Source: Flavobacterium sp. IB48 | GTDB lineage: Bacteria > Bacteroidota > Bacteroidia > Flavobacteriales > Flavobacteriaceae | Length of the DNA stretch: 64,000 bases | NCBI RefSeq assembly: GCF_016405855.1 | Contig: NZ_JAEFCA010000002.1 | Span: 629,031 to 693,030, forward strand | Direction of reading: 5' to 3' | In this document: positions 34,645 through 44,257 of the stretch, in pieces | Layout: each line of letters begins with the position of its first letter | Position numbering within the stretch: the first letter of the stretch is position 1 | Program-made: the position numbers and the translations under genes | Notes under the pieces: generated by a model | What the model saw: the letters and a program-made list of their open reading frames with translations, nothing else | Databases searched by the model: none | What the model was told of the DNA's origin: nothing

Positions 34645-35292
34645 TTAATCTCCAATAATCTTCAATACTGGAATATCGTCCATACGCGCCAAGCGTTCTG
34701 CTAATCCTGCTCTGGCTTCGTTAAGTTCTTGTTCGGCTTTGCCCAATTCTATATACCATTTTTCTTTTCCAACTGGCGATGTTTCTAATTTTCTAACAAT
34801 TTCGTAGATTTCTCCCTCTGCTTCCATCACTTTCAGTCTTTTATAATAAGTCAAACTTTCCGTCATGTGTGCAAGTGCAATCATAGCAGTTAAAAAAGGA
34901 TGATTATTGGTCACATTTACATCTTTTACTCTGCCGTGTTCCAATTCAACTTTTAAGGCAAAAGCAAATTCTTCCATATTAAAAGCTTCATGTTTACTTT
35001 TCGGATCCAAATAGGCTTTTATCGCATGCACATTATTCATTGTCGAAAGATCAACATCGGTATGTTTTTTATCATTTAAATCTTTAAAAACAACATTTGC
35101 AATAGCTCTTGCCTCTGCAATTGTCGGGTCATTTTTAGGATTTTCAAAATCACGAACCGACCAATCCCAATCTTTAGGATGAATCGGTTTTATGTATTTT
35201 TCACAAAAATCTACCACATCATTTTTTAGGCTTACCATTTGATCTTCTCTTTTAATGTAAACATCCTGATAAGCACCGCTTTTTGTTCCCAT
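34645..35292 (-). CDS. DUF5661-like protein
   Basis: The 215-residue cytoplasmic protein contains EEFAFALKVELEHGRVKDVNVTNNHPFLTAMIALAHMTE followed by YYKRLKVMEAEGE, the core of the DUF5661 family (family named from memory), in which a Glu-Leu-Glu-His-Gly motif and a later His are conserved and could bind metal. It extends that core with an N-terminal part (DVYIKREDQMVSLKNDVVDF) and an acidic helical C-terminus. No function is established. It is a single gene ending at a strong terminator and sits among other stress-associated DUF genes. Confidence 0.75.
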   Translation of the reverse strand: MGTKSGAYQDVYIKREDQMVSLKNDVVDFCEKYIKPIHPKDWDWSVRDFENPKNDPTIAEARAIANVVFKDLNDKKHTDVDLSTMNNVHAIKAYLDPKSKHEAFNMEEFAFALKVELEHGRVKDVNVTNNHPFLTAMIALAHMTESLTYYKRLKVMEAEGEIYEIVRKLETSPVGKEKWYIELGKAEQELNEARAGLAERLARMDDIPVLKIIGD

Positions 35293-35381
35293 GACTTGCT
35301 TTTTTTAATGAAACCACAAACGACACATCTACTAAGTGAAATGTGCCGTTTTTGATTTGTTTGTATTTACTGATATTTCTT

Positions 35382-35546
35382 CTATACTCTTGTTGATCTT
35401 CCGCTGATTAAAGAAATAACGAAAAGAACTAAAAATATAAAGAATAAAATTTTAGCTATACTAGCAGCTCCAGCGGCAATTCCGCCGAAACCAAATATTC
35501 CCGCCACTATGGCTAGAATAATAAAAGTGACTGTCCAACGTAACAT
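35382..35546 (-). CDS. Small membrane protein, DUF1328 (YtjA) family
   Basis: This 54-residue ORF begins [20 protein letters not shown] and continues [20 protein letters not shown], ending SGRSTRV. The MLRW start, the [10 protein letters not shown] loop and two hydrophobic helices match DUF1328/YtjA small inner-membrane proteins, often stress-induced. The stop (TAG) is at 35382. The function is unknown. It lies between topoisomerase IB and the DUF5661 gene on the same strand. Confidence 0.88.
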   Translation of the reverse strand: MLRWTVTFIILAIVAGIFGFGGIAAGAASIAKILFFIFLVLFVISLISGRSTRV

Positions 35547-35622
35547 AATAATAGTTTTTTAGTTAATAAAGATTTTGTTTGCATTTCAAACTTTAAGCTT
35601 TTGGAGAGATGCAGTAACTCTT

Positions 35623-36726
35623 TTATGAACAAGGCGTTTCTAAATTGATTTCGTAATTCTGAATCAATTCCGAAAACGCTATTTCCGATTTTGTAAAATA
35701 TTTTCGAGTGCTTCGGCTTTTCTTTGCCAAATCGAAATATTTCTGAATAGAACCGTCTTCGTAAGTGGAAATCAAAAGCGGGTGAACGTAATAATCTTTG
35801 CATACTTTTCTTGTATTTCCAAGAGCTTCAGCTGTTAAATCAAAAGCAGTTATGATATTCTGCTTGATTTCTTTTTCTTCTGAAGTGATTCCCATTTCCA
35901 TTAAACTTTCAAAGAAAATAATTGATGCTGCCCAAGTTCTAAAGTCTTTCGCACTGAAATATTCTCCCGAAATATTGTGCAGATATTCGTTTACAGCATG
36001 GCTATCCAAAACTTTTCTTTCGCCATTTTTATCGTAATATTTAAAAACTTCGTAACCTGGAATTTCTTCGCAACGGCTTACCAATTTTACCAACTTTTTA
36101 TTGCGGGTTGTAATGGTATGAAGTTTTCCTTTTTTACCAATAAATTCAAATCTGAGTGAATTTTTATTGATGTTAATATGTCGTTTTCTAAGAGTCGAAA
36201 GTCCGTAAGATTTGTTGTCTTTGGCATATTTCTCATTTCCGATTCGAATATGCGTCTCTTCCATTAATCGGATTACCAAAGCGATAACTTTTTCTTTAGA
36301 CCATTCTTTCTTTTCCAAATCAGTATCAACTTGTTTTCTTATGGATGGAAGTTTAGCTCCAAATTCAGCTATTTTATAAAACTTTGTTTGGTTTCTAATC
36401 AGATTCCATTTTGGATGATAACGATATTGTTTTCTGTTTTTTAGATCTGTTCCAACAGCTTGTAAATGACCATTTGTAACACCTGTGATGCGAACATTTT
36501 CCCATGCGGGCGGAAGAACCAAACTATTAATTCGTTTAATTTCGTTTTTGCTCTTCACCTCTTTTCCGTTCTTTTTATAAACGAAATTCTCTCCTTCGCG
36601 GCAACGAACAATTGTCAATTGCTTATCATTAATGTATTCTAAATCCAGTTTTTCTATTACTAGATGTGGCGCTTTTATTAGCTGATTCATTAAATTTTCT
36701 TTTCTCGCCGCATTCATGATATTCAA
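35623..36726 (-). CDS. DNA topoisomerase IB (poxvirus type)
   Basis: The 367-residue enzyme has the bacterial type IB layout: N-terminal LPPAWENVRITG and GRKQYRYHPKW-like segment, catalytic Arg in HIRIGNEKYAKDN with STLRKRHI, Lys in FIGKKGK, the second Arg in KDFRTWAAS, and the active-site Tyr at about residue 313 in CKDYYVHP, preceded by LGNTRKVC. It relaxes supercoils through a 3'-phosphotyrosine link, without ATP. The C-terminal tail of about 50 residues extends past the Tyr. It is distinct from the essential type IA and II enzymes. It lies 33 bp after the Rho-N-like gene and in a stretch of stress genes. Confidence 0.93.
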   Translation of the reverse strand: MNIMNAARKENLMNQLIKAPHLVIEKLDLEYINDKQLTIVRCREGENFVYKKNGKEVKSKNEIKRINSLVLPPAWENVRITGVTNGHLQAVGTDLKNRKQYRYHPKWNLIRNQTKFYKIAEFGAKLPSIRKQVDTDLEKKEWSKEKVIALVIRLMEETHIRIGNEKYAKDNKSYGLSTLRKRHININKNSLRFEFIGKKGKLHTITTRNKKLVKLVSRCEEIPGYEVFKYYDKNGERKVLDSHAVNEYLHNISGEYFSAKDFRTWAASIIFFESLMEMGITSEEKEIKQNIITAFDLTAEALGNTRKVCKDYYVHPLLISTYEDGSIQKYFDLAKKSRSTRKYFTKSEIAFSELIQNYEINLETPCS

Positions 36727-36759
36727 ATTTTTATCACAGAAACAATACTGTATTAAAGT

Positions 36760-36999
36760 TTAATTATTTCTTAAAGAATCAATTAGTTTCTCTTTATTCA
36801 TATAAGATCTTCCTTTTATTCCCACTTTACTGGCTTGTTTCAAAAGTTCTTCTTTAGTCCATTCGTCATAAGGCTTTGCTTTTCCGCCTTTCTTTCCCGC
36901 ATCTGGCGTGTTGGCAATACGTGCCGATTTCTCTTTGCTGTATCCTTTTTTTACCAATGCTTCATATTGCGCTTCATTCTTAATTCTTGGATTTGGCAT
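36760..36999 (-). CDS. Rho-N/SAP-like small protein (DUF7218 type)
   Basis: The 79-residue basic protein has an N-terminal part MPNPRIKNEAQYEALVKKGYSKEKSARIAN, which contains an ARIAN motif, then GKKGGKAKPYD. The C-terminus is a helix-extended-helix WTKEELLKQASKVGIKGRSYMNKEKLIDSLR of the Rho N-terminal or SAP type, a small nucleic-acid-binding fold. The family name is from memory. It precedes the topoisomerase IB gene by 33 bp on the same strand, so it may be co-transcribed and may bind DNA. Confidence 0.8.
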   Translation of the reverse strand: MPNPRIKNEAQYEALVKKGYSKEKSARIANTPDAGKKGGKAKPYDEWTKEELLKQASKVGIKGRSYMNKEKLIDSLRNN

Positions 37000-37171
37000 G
37001 ATTTCTATTTTTTATTGGATTAAATTCTAAAAATCTGATAAATCAAAGTTCCTCAAAATGTTAAGCGAATCTGTTATAGAATTTTGGTCACAAATTTCAT
37101 ATTTGTAGGATGGGAATTGTGAAAGTGGAAATGTAAATTTTTGTTTTTTTGTGAAATGTAAAATGTTAGGT

Positions 37172-37207
37172 GCAAAAAAAATCCCAACTCTTTTGAAGTT
37201 GGGATTA
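37172..37207 (-). terminator. Intrinsic terminator for the lipoprotein gene at 37226
   Basis: On the minus strand the 10-bp stem AATCCCAACT / AGTTGGGATT is followed by T residues, about 20 bp beyond the stop codon at 37226. Confidence 0.9.
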
Positions 37208-37225
37208 TAATCATCTTTTCTAATC

Positions 37226-37816
37226 TTATTTTTCTAAATAGCAATATCCTTTTAATTTAATTGTTTTTAAAGCAGTTACAAATTGATTTTGAGTCTTCTC
37301 TTTTAAATCAAAACCATAGAAAGCCATTTTTACCTTATTAAAATCTTTAGAATTTCCTTTTAAACTATCAATATAAATACCTGTTGCACCAAATTCTACA
37401 TTAGTAGGTATTGTCATTTTAGCTTTAAAACAATCTATGGAATAAAAAACAGATTTATATTTTTGATATTTGCCAAAGTCAATATCTACAGACAAAGAAT
37501 CAACGATTAAATGTTTCGTTTTTTTCAAAAGCTCTTTTTCCTTTTTCGTTAATTCAGCATAACTGTTTTTATCAAAAACTAAAGCAAAATCATTTGAAAC
37601 ATCTCCAGAATACAAGCCAATATCAAAAATCAAAGAATCTTTTTCTGGTGTAATTATTCCACCCACATAACTATCAGTTCCTTTAACTTCTAATTTATTC
37701 CATTGCTCTGGAACTGTTATTTCAAAATCTCCAAAATCAATCGTTTTAACTTCTGATTTGGGTTTACATGAAATTATCAAAATAGACACTAAAATTATAA
37801 CAATTATTTGTTTCAT
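37226..37816 (-). CDS. Lipoprotein of unknown function
   Basis: I start at 37816, giving a typical lipoprotein signal MKQIIVIILVSILIISC, with Cys17 lipidated. An ATG eight codons upstream overlaps the preceding gene and adds nothing useful. The mature protein (about 180 residues) opens with KTIDFGDFEITVPEQWNKLE, a pattern of PsbP- or MspA-like proteins that describe surface-exposed beta folds, but I cannot name a family. It follows the small membrane-anchored protein gene by 14 bp, so the two form an operon that ends at the terminator. Confidence 0.7.
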   Translation of the reverse strand: MKQIIVIILVSILIISCKPKSEVKTIDFGDFEITVPEQWNKLEVKGTDSYVGGIITPEKDSLIFDIGLYSGDVSNDFALVFDKNSYAELTKKEKELLKKTKHLIVDSLSVDIDFGKYQKYKSVFYSIDCFKAKMTIPTNVEFGATGIYIDSLKGNSKDFNKVKMAFYGFDLKEKTQNQFVTALKTIKLKGYCYLEK

Positions 37817-37830
37817 TTTAAATGTTTTTA

Positions 37831-38226
37831 TTAACTCCAACTCATATTGATTAAAACTTTATTTCCCGTAATTTCTACCCTTCCGCCATAAGATTGTAAG
37901 CTTTTCGGATGAATTTCATAAACTTTAGTATTTTTTCTAATTTTTGGAATATTATTTTGGAAACCTTTGCTTTGTTGCATCCATTTCTTTATTTCAGATT
38001 CAGAACTTTCAAATTCAATTATAAATTGTCTAGTAAAAATTGAACCTCTTTTTTCCATACTAATAATTTCTGCTTTCTCAGGAAGATTTTCAAGTTGTCC
38101 CCAACTTAGGGCACATTTAATAGCATCTTCTTTCTGCCAAGGCATTACAAAAGATGAAAAGCAATTTAGATATAGAAAAAATATTATAAGTAAAAAAAGT
38201 ATTGAAATTATCTTAGCGATCTTCAT
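37831..38226 (-). CDS. Small membrane-anchored unknown protein
   Basis: The 131-residue protein has one N-terminal hydrophobic helix (KIISILFLLIIFFLYLNCF) and a soluble remainder predicted outside the cytoplasm, with EKRGSIFTRQFIIEFESSESEIKKWMQQS and a C-terminal strand GGRVEITGNKVLINMSW. No family is recognised. It lies between the XAC2610-like gene (22 bp upstream) and the lipoprotein gene, so the three genes may form one transcript. A role in the envelope is likely but not defined. Confidence 0.65.
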   Translation of the reverse strand: MKIAKIISILFLLIIFFLYLNCFSSFVMPWQKEDAIKCALSWGQLENLPEKAEIISMEKRGSIFTRQFIIEFESSESEIKKWMQQSKGFQNNIPKIRKNTKVYEIHPKSLQSYGGRVEITGNKVLINMSWS

Positions 38227-38248
38227 TTAATAATAAATTTAAAAACAA

Positions 38249-39124
38249 TTAATCACATTTTATATTCTTATAGTCCTGAGTTTTTTCATCATATTCCATA
38301 CAAGTCCTTTTTATTAAAATCATTTTATTGTTAACGACTTTATATTCTGCTCTTTGAATGCTTCTTCCTGCGCAACATTGATTGTGTTCGTAAATTCTTT
38401 TAGCTGTACTATCAAATTCTAAAGAAGTGCCGCTAAAGCTACTCTCAAAATATTTTCCTGTTTTTGGATTATACAAAAAGTATATTCTCGAAGTATTTGG
38501 TCCTGCATAACTAGATTCAAAAACAGAAAAATCTTCAAATCCGTCAAAATTATAATCACCAATATCTATGTTATCCAATCCCCAAAGCTGGCATTCTACA
38601 TCGACTTTCTGAATTAATTTATCGGTCTTTTTTTCTATGATTTTCACGCCCGAAACCTTTGAATAAAAACTGCCTTTTTCTTTAGAAATAACCAATTTAA
38701 AATATTTGTCTCTAAAAGAAACAGGTTGCAAAATTTCTATTTCTGTCCATTCTACATCATTTCCATGCTTAACATCAAACTCTTTGGTCAAACTAATTTT
38801 CAGTTCTTTTCCAGAATTTAAATCTCTCCAAACTCCATTTAGCTGCTCGCTTTCTTGGTCGTAATTTTCAAAAGTTAGTTTTGCTGTTTCTTTATCATTT
38901 TTATCTTTTTCAGTAAAAACTAAAGTTTTCCCGGTAAGCTTAGCGTTTAAAACTATTGGAGTATCATAATTGGAATATGCATAAATTGCAGATCCTTGTC
39001 CATCAGAAAAATAAACTTCAGACACAAACTCGATTGGATATTTACCAATGAAACCTTTGTAATTGATTTGGGCTGATAGAGAAGCTATCGCTAAAAGAAA
39101 TAGGAGTGTAATTTTTTGCTTCAT
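38249..39124 (-). CDS. Exported XAC2610-like protein
   Basis: The 291-residue product has a signal peptide (MKQKITLLFLLAIASLSAQ). The N-terminal half (YKGFIGKYPIEFVSEVYFSDG, YSNYDTPIVLNAKL) is a beta-rich module. The C-terminal half has DIGDYNFDGFEDFSVF, a Ca-binding-like DxNxDGxxD segment, followed by SRIYFLYNPKTGKYFESS, a pattern of XAC2610-related proteins. Those are periplasmic beta-propeller-like proteins, some linked to lysozyme or secretion systems; here I assign no function. It is the first of three co-directional envelope genes. Confidence 0.7.
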   Translation of the reverse strand: MKQKITLLFLLAIASLSAQINYKGFIGKYPIEFVSEVYFSDGQGSAIYAYSNYDTPIVLNAKLTGKTLVFTEKDKNDKETAKLTFENYDQESEQLNGVWRDLNSGKELKISLTKEFDVKHGNDVEWTEIEILQPVSFRDKYFKLVISKEKGSFYSKVSGVKIIEKKTDKLIQKVDVECQLWGLDNIDIGDYNFDGFEDFSVFESSYAGPNTSRIYFLYNPKTGKYFESSFSGTSLEFDSTAKRIYEHNQCCAGRSIQRAEYKVVNNKMILIKRTCMEYDEKTQDYKNIKCD

Positions 39125-39157
39125 GAATAAGATTAAGAAATAATTATAAATACCAAT

Positions 39158-40198
39158 TTAGTTTTTCCTCATTGCTAGATATTTTTCCATCTGACTTAAC
39201 TCTTCGCTCATAAAATGAGGATCATTACTAATTGTTCTAAATTGATTTATGGCATCAATATTTGCTAAAACTCCTTTAATAAACCAAGGAAATTCGTTTG
39301 CTAAGGAATTCAGTTTGGCAATAGCTCTAAGTGATTCACCTTGATTACTTAAAGAAACGGCATGCTCATATCTGAAATTTGGACACCAATAATACTCTTC
39401 AGCCAATTTGTCCCAAGTATCTAAATCGCAATTCCCCAGCGCCAGAAATACTGCTGCAAACACAGAAGAATCTATATAATTTTTAGAAAAAACAAAATAA
39501 TTCAGTAATGGAATATTGCTTCTCTCGTCTCCCTTAATTTTGCTTTCAATAACTTCGTTCATTAAATCATGTGCTTTCTTTCTATCATCTTCATTATCCG
39601 ATAAATGTAAAACTGTAGCATATTCAACTTTTACTATTTCTACGTCTGGCCTCGTTTCATAGGCTCCTTTTGCAAAATGTAATGCGCTTTTATGCGAATC
39701 CAGAACGCGATAAAGTTTAGACATCGAAACCGCTAATCTTATATTATCAAAATCTTCTTCTTTTACATTCTTTTCATAAAATTCAATAGCTCTAAGTCCA
39801 TACCTATCTTTTATGAATCTTTCAATTACTTGCCATTTTAGCAACTTGGCAAATTCTGTTTCATCCCACAAAAAAAACAATGCAGACCTTCTATCCCAAA
39901 CCGATCTTATACTCTTCCAATCATTAAAAGTTCCCTCAAATGCTTCGTGTTCTTTGTAAGAAACACCATTATCATCTGTTAAATTTAATGACGGATTAAA
40001 ATCTGGAGTTGAATAATATCTATTTAAAGAATCATACAACTCATTTTTAAACAATTCAGATGTATTTGTTGTCAAAGTACTTTTAGCTAAATATTCTTCT
40101 AAAGGATTATTAGTCTTTTGAATAGTTTCTGTTTGTTTATCATCTTCCGATGAGACATTTTTATCACTCTTTCCAAAAATTCTTTTGAATAAACTCAT
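39158..40198 (-). CDS. Unknown TPR-like cytoplasmic protein
   Basis: The 346-residue protein has no signal peptide. The first 50 residues are charged and probably unstructured (FKRIFGKSDKNVSSEDDKQTE). The rest consists of helical pairs that look like divergent tetratricopeptide repeats (SKLYRVLDSHKSALHFAKGAYETRP, EYATVLHLSDNEDDRKKAHDLMNEVI, HAVSLSNQGESLRAIAKLNSLANE). No enzyme motif is seen. It is separated by 33 bp from the exported XAC2610-like gene downstream. The function is unknown; a scaffold role would be normal for this fold. Confidence 0.6.
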   Translation of the reverse strand: MSLFKRIFGKSDKNVSSEDDKQTETIQKTNNPLEEYLAKSTLTTNTSELFKNELYDSLNRYYSTPDFNPSLNLTDDNGVSYKEHEAFEGTFNDWKSIRSVWDRRSALFFLWDETEFAKLLKWQVIERFIKDRYGLRAIEFYEKNVKEEDFDNIRLAVSMSKLYRVLDSHKSALHFAKGAYETRPDVEIVKVEYATVLHLSDNEDDRKKAHDLMNEVIESKIKGDERSNIPLLNYFVFSKNYIDSSVFAAVFLALGNCDLDTWDKLAEEYYWCPNFRYEHAVSLSNQGESLRAIAKLNSLANEFPWFIKGVLANIDAINQFRTISNDPHFMSEELSQMEKYLAMRKN

Positions 40199-40352
40199 AT
40201 TTACTATTTTGTGATTTTAAGATTTGTTTTACAAACATACATTTTAAAATGATACATAAGCATCCAAATCCTATAACAATCTCTAAAAATCCTGTAAGGT
40301 ATTCCTTTAACTTCTCAATAATTTTACATTATAACATTAAACTATTAAAATC

Positions 40353-40940
40353 ATGAAAAAGTTATTATTAGCCGGAAAAGCCATTTTAGGAGCTGGACTT
40401 ATCATTATATTCCTTCAATCTTGTAAAAACGAAACCAAACAGGAAGATCCAAAAGAAGTTGCTGAAGATGCAAACGAAGCAAAATTTGATTCTATTGACA
40501 GCAAAGAAGATGACTCTGAATTTTTAGTAGATCAAGCCGAAATTAATTTAGCTGAAATAGAAATTGGCAAACTGGCTCAAACAAAAAGTACTAACGCCGA
40601 AGTGAAAAAATTTGGTAAAATGCTTGTCGATGAACACACTAAATCGGCTTCTGAAGTGAGTGCTTTAGCAAAAACAAAAAACTTTACTCTGCCAACTTCT
40701 TTAACTGAAGAAGGTCAAGAAGAATACAATAAACTAAACGAAAAATCTGGTGTTGATTTTGATAAAAAATTTGCCGATATGATGATTGACGGTCACGAAA
40801 AAGCCATCAAAAAACTAGAAAAAGCGGCAAAAGATGCTAGCGATCAAGAAGTAAGAACTTGGGCTTCTAATAATATTGCAGGTTTAACAGCACATTTACA
40901 ACACGCTAAAATGCTAAAACAAAACCTTGATAAAAAGTAA
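40353..40940 (+). CDS. DUF4142 lipoprotein
   Basis: The 195-residue protein carries a lipoprotein signal ending FLQSC (Cys24) and a charged linker. It then has the helical DUF4142 domain from about 55: FLVDQAEINLAEIEIGKLAQ, VKKFGKMLVDEHTKSASE, DKKFADMMIDGHEKAIKKLEKA and AHLQHAKML. The paired Asp/Glu-His positions in the helices are a ferritin-like feature of the family. DUF4142 proteins are envelope proteins, often linked to stress, without a known activity. It is a single gene followed by a CTAAG-type repeat and a terminator. Confidence 0.9.
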   Translation: MKKLLLAGKAILGAGLIIIFLQSCKNETKQEDPKEVAEDANEAKFDSIDSKEDDSEFLVDQAEINLAEIEIGKLAQTKSTNAEVKKFGKMLVDEHTKSASEVSALAKTKNFTLPTSLTEEGQEEYNKLNEKSGVDFDKKFADMMIDGHEKAIKKLEKAAKDASDQEVRTWASNNIAGLTAHLQHAKMLKQNLDKK

Positions 40941-40946
40941 AATAAT

Positions 40947-41130
40947 TAAGATGCTAAGATTCTAAGGTTCTGAGATTCTAAGTATAATGTATCTAAGAAC
41001 CTCAAATCTTTGCTAAAAAACCCCTCAAGAGTTGAATTGCTTGAGGGGTTGTTTTTTTTTAGATGCTAAGATTCTGAGCTTTTCTTTGTGTTAAAATCTT
41101 AGCAACTTAGAATCTCAGAACCTTAGTATC

Positions 41131-41133
<3 letters not shown>
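40947..41133. repeat. CTAAG-type inverted repeat around a terminator, reaching the aldo/keto reductase stop
   Basis: Left arms occur at 40947-40982 and 41061-41078 (AGATGCTAAGATTCTGAG). The right arm at 41093-41133 is the inverted counterpart and ends in TATCTTA, whose last three bases are the TAA stop codon of the aldo/keto reductase. A strong GC-rich terminator sits between the arms. Confidence 0.88.
41017..41060 (+). terminator. Bidirectional intrinsic terminator between DUF4142 and aldo/keto reductase genes
   Basis: An 11-bp perfect stem (AACCCCTCAAG / CTTGAGGGGTT, loop AGTTGAATTG) is followed by GTTTTTTTTT. An A tract precedes it for the other strand. Confidence 0.92.
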
Positions 41134-42269
<1,136 letters not shown>

Positions 42270-42272
<3 letters not shown>

Positions 42273-43322
42273 TTTAAGTGATGCCATATCAATAACAAAA
42301 CGATATTTGATATCGCCTTTTAATAATCTTTCGTAAGCGTCATTTACATCATTTACGCCAATTACTTCTACGTCTGCCGTAATGTTATGTTCTGCACAGA
42401 AGTCAAGCATTTCTTGAGTTTCTGCAATTCCCCCAATTGCTGAACCTGCAAAACTTCTTCTTCCTAAAATCAGACTGAAAGAAGTTACAGGAAGAGGATC
42501 CATTGGTGCTCCAACAAGTGTCAATGTTCCGTCTACTTTCAGTAAATTTAAATACGAATCAATATTATGCTCTGCAGAAACACAGTCTAAAATAAAGTTC
42601 ATACTTTTTGCATGTTTTGCCATTTGCTCTGGATCTGTAGACAAGATAACTTCATCTGCACCAAGGCGTTTCGCATCTTCGAATTTAGACATTGAAGTGG
42701 TTAAAACCACTACATGAGCTCCCATAGCTTTAGCCAATTTGATTCCCATATGTCCTAAACCACCAATTCCTACGATTCCAACTTTTTGTCCAGGACCAAC
42801 TTTCCAGTGTTTTAACGGAGAATACGTTGTAATTCCTGCACATAATAGTGGCGCAACAGCCGAAAGTTCTAATTTATCTGAAATATGCAATACGAAGTTT
42901 TCATCAACAACAATACTTTGAGAATAACCTCCAAAAGTTTGTCCTCCTAAATGTTCGTCGGGAGAATTGAATGTCAAGATGCTTCCTGGATCACAATATT
43001 GCTCTAAACCTTCTTTACATTGCTCACATTCTCTACAAGAATCTACCATACAGCCTACTCCTGCTAATTGACCAACTTTGAAACCTTTTACATGTTCTCC
43101 AACTTTAGTAACACGGCCTACAATCTCATGTCCCGGAACAATCGGATAAATAGTGCCATGCCATTCATTTCTAGCCGAATGCAAATCAGAATGACAGATT
43201 CCACAATACAAAATTTCGATTTCTACGTCATGCGCCTGTACAGCTCTTCTTTTAATATCTAAGGTTTTTAATGGTGCTTCGGCAGCTTCTGTACCAAACG
43301 CTTTAATGCTTTTTGTTTCCAT
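42270..43322 (-). CDS. Zinc-dependent NADP alcohol dehydrogenase (YahK/CAD type)
   Basis: The 350-residue medium-chain dehydrogenase has a catalytic zinc Cys in CGICHSDLH with GHEIVG, a structural zinc loop with four Cys (GCMVDSCRECEQCKEGLEQYC, read in parts), and a Rossmann fold GIGGLGHMGIKLAKAMG. Cys-rich loop and HDVEIEILYCGICHSD place it with cinnamyl-alcohol-dehydrogenase-like enzymes such as YahK, which reduce broad aldehydes with NADPH. It follows the cupin gene and precedes the aldo/keto reductase, hinting at aldehyde detoxification controlled by the neighbouring AraC protein; this is inferred. Confidence 0.94.
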
Positions 43323-43516
43323 AATTTTTTTATTTGTTGTTATTGTTTTTTTGTTTTAGGTCTAAAACTGTTGAGAAATCGCAATAGAAATCTGGCTGAT
43401 TTACATTGATTTACAAATAGTTATATAAATTTCGATTATTTTAACCTAATCAAAAAATAAAATCTGTTATAAATCAGTAAAATCTGCGTAAAACTAAAAG
43501 TTCTTAAAATTTTAAA

Positions 43517-43553
43517 ATCTCAGAAGCTTAGAATCTTAGTGTCTTAGCATCTT
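43517..43553. repeat. Single CTAAG-type repeat arm covering the cupin gene end
   Basis: The arm (ATCTCAGAAGCTTAGAATC...) has no clear inverted partner nearby. It overlaps the last codons of the cupin gene: the penultimate codon TGC and stop TAA (43544-43546) belong to the repeat. Confidence 0.8.
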
Positions 43554-43951
43554 TCAAAAGAATAATATTCTTCATCAGTAACACTGTCCAGCCATGTTCC
43601 AGAACCTTTGTCTACTTCTGTAACAATGGTAATATGAGAATACTTTATTTTTGGAGTTGCTCCATACCAGTGTTCTACTCCAGGTAAAACTGTGATTACT
43701 TTTCCTTTTTCGATAAGATTAATTTGTCCGCCACGTTCTTGGTAATATCCCATTCCATCGGTTACAATGATTAATTGCAGACTTGCATTACTGTGCCAAT
43801 TACTTCTTGCTCCAGGTTCAAAAGAAATATCTTTAATTACAGTATTTTCAGGATGAATTTCGCTTGTCTGCTTTTTATATGACACTTCGCCTGTCATATA
43901 AGTATTTGGAATTTTACCTTCTTCGATTACAGCAGTGAAATGTGTCGACAT
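43544..43951 (-). CDS. Small cupin protein
   Basis: The 135-residue single-cupin protein has motif 1 in FEPGARSNWHSNASLQLIIVTDGMGYYQERG, with a His and later Glu as metal ligands, and motif 2 in VLPGVEHWYGATP with the second His. This is the arrangement of the group linked to carboxymuconolactone decarboxylase-type proteins and to AraC-controlled aldo/keto reductase clusters. A metal-binding role is probable, the reaction unknown. The last residues (Arg-Cys) and stop are formed by a repeat arm. It lies 306 bp downstream of the AraC regulator gene. Confidence 0.87.
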   Translation of the reverse strand: MSTHFTAVIEEGKIPNTYMTGEVSYKKQTSEIHPENTVIKDISFEPGARSNWHSNASLQLIIVTDGMGYYQERGGQINLIEKGKVITVLPGVEHWYGATPKIKYSHITIVTEVDKGSGTWLDSVTDEEYYSFERC

Positions 43952-44257
43952 AATTTCGTTGTTTTTAGGTTAATAATTAATTTTAAATTCTTATAAGCTT
44001 ATTTGAATGAAATAATCAGTACATCGAATCTCTTTTCAGAAAGAGATTTTAATTTTAATTAATACTTTAAAAATTTATATTTTTCTATTATCAAAATTTA
44101 AAACTAAATGCAAAGCGGAGCATGCTTTTGTGAAGTGTTATTTAGTCATTAAAAAAACTGATACAAAGATTCGTTGTTTATTTCAGGGCAAATGTAGAAC
44201 AATACTACAATGCTGAAATAACAATATTCAAACAAAAAATTAAGAAATTGAAACAAT
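43952..44257. other. Intergenic region between AraC and cupin genes
   Basis: This 306-bp AT-rich gap holds the presumed cupin promoter on the minus strand. A 9-bp hairpin AATCTCTTT / AAAGAGATT (about 44027-44047) is visible about 75 bp upstream of the cupin start, with no T run on the relevant strand; it might be an operator or a weak structure. No coding sequence or known repeat was seen. Confidence 0.4.

Noticed and set aside
35513..35803. Minus-strand frame of 96 codons overlapping the topoisomerase IB 3' end
   Set aside because: Most of it is the topoisomerase gene read in another frame, and it overlaps the start of the clear DUF1328 gene.
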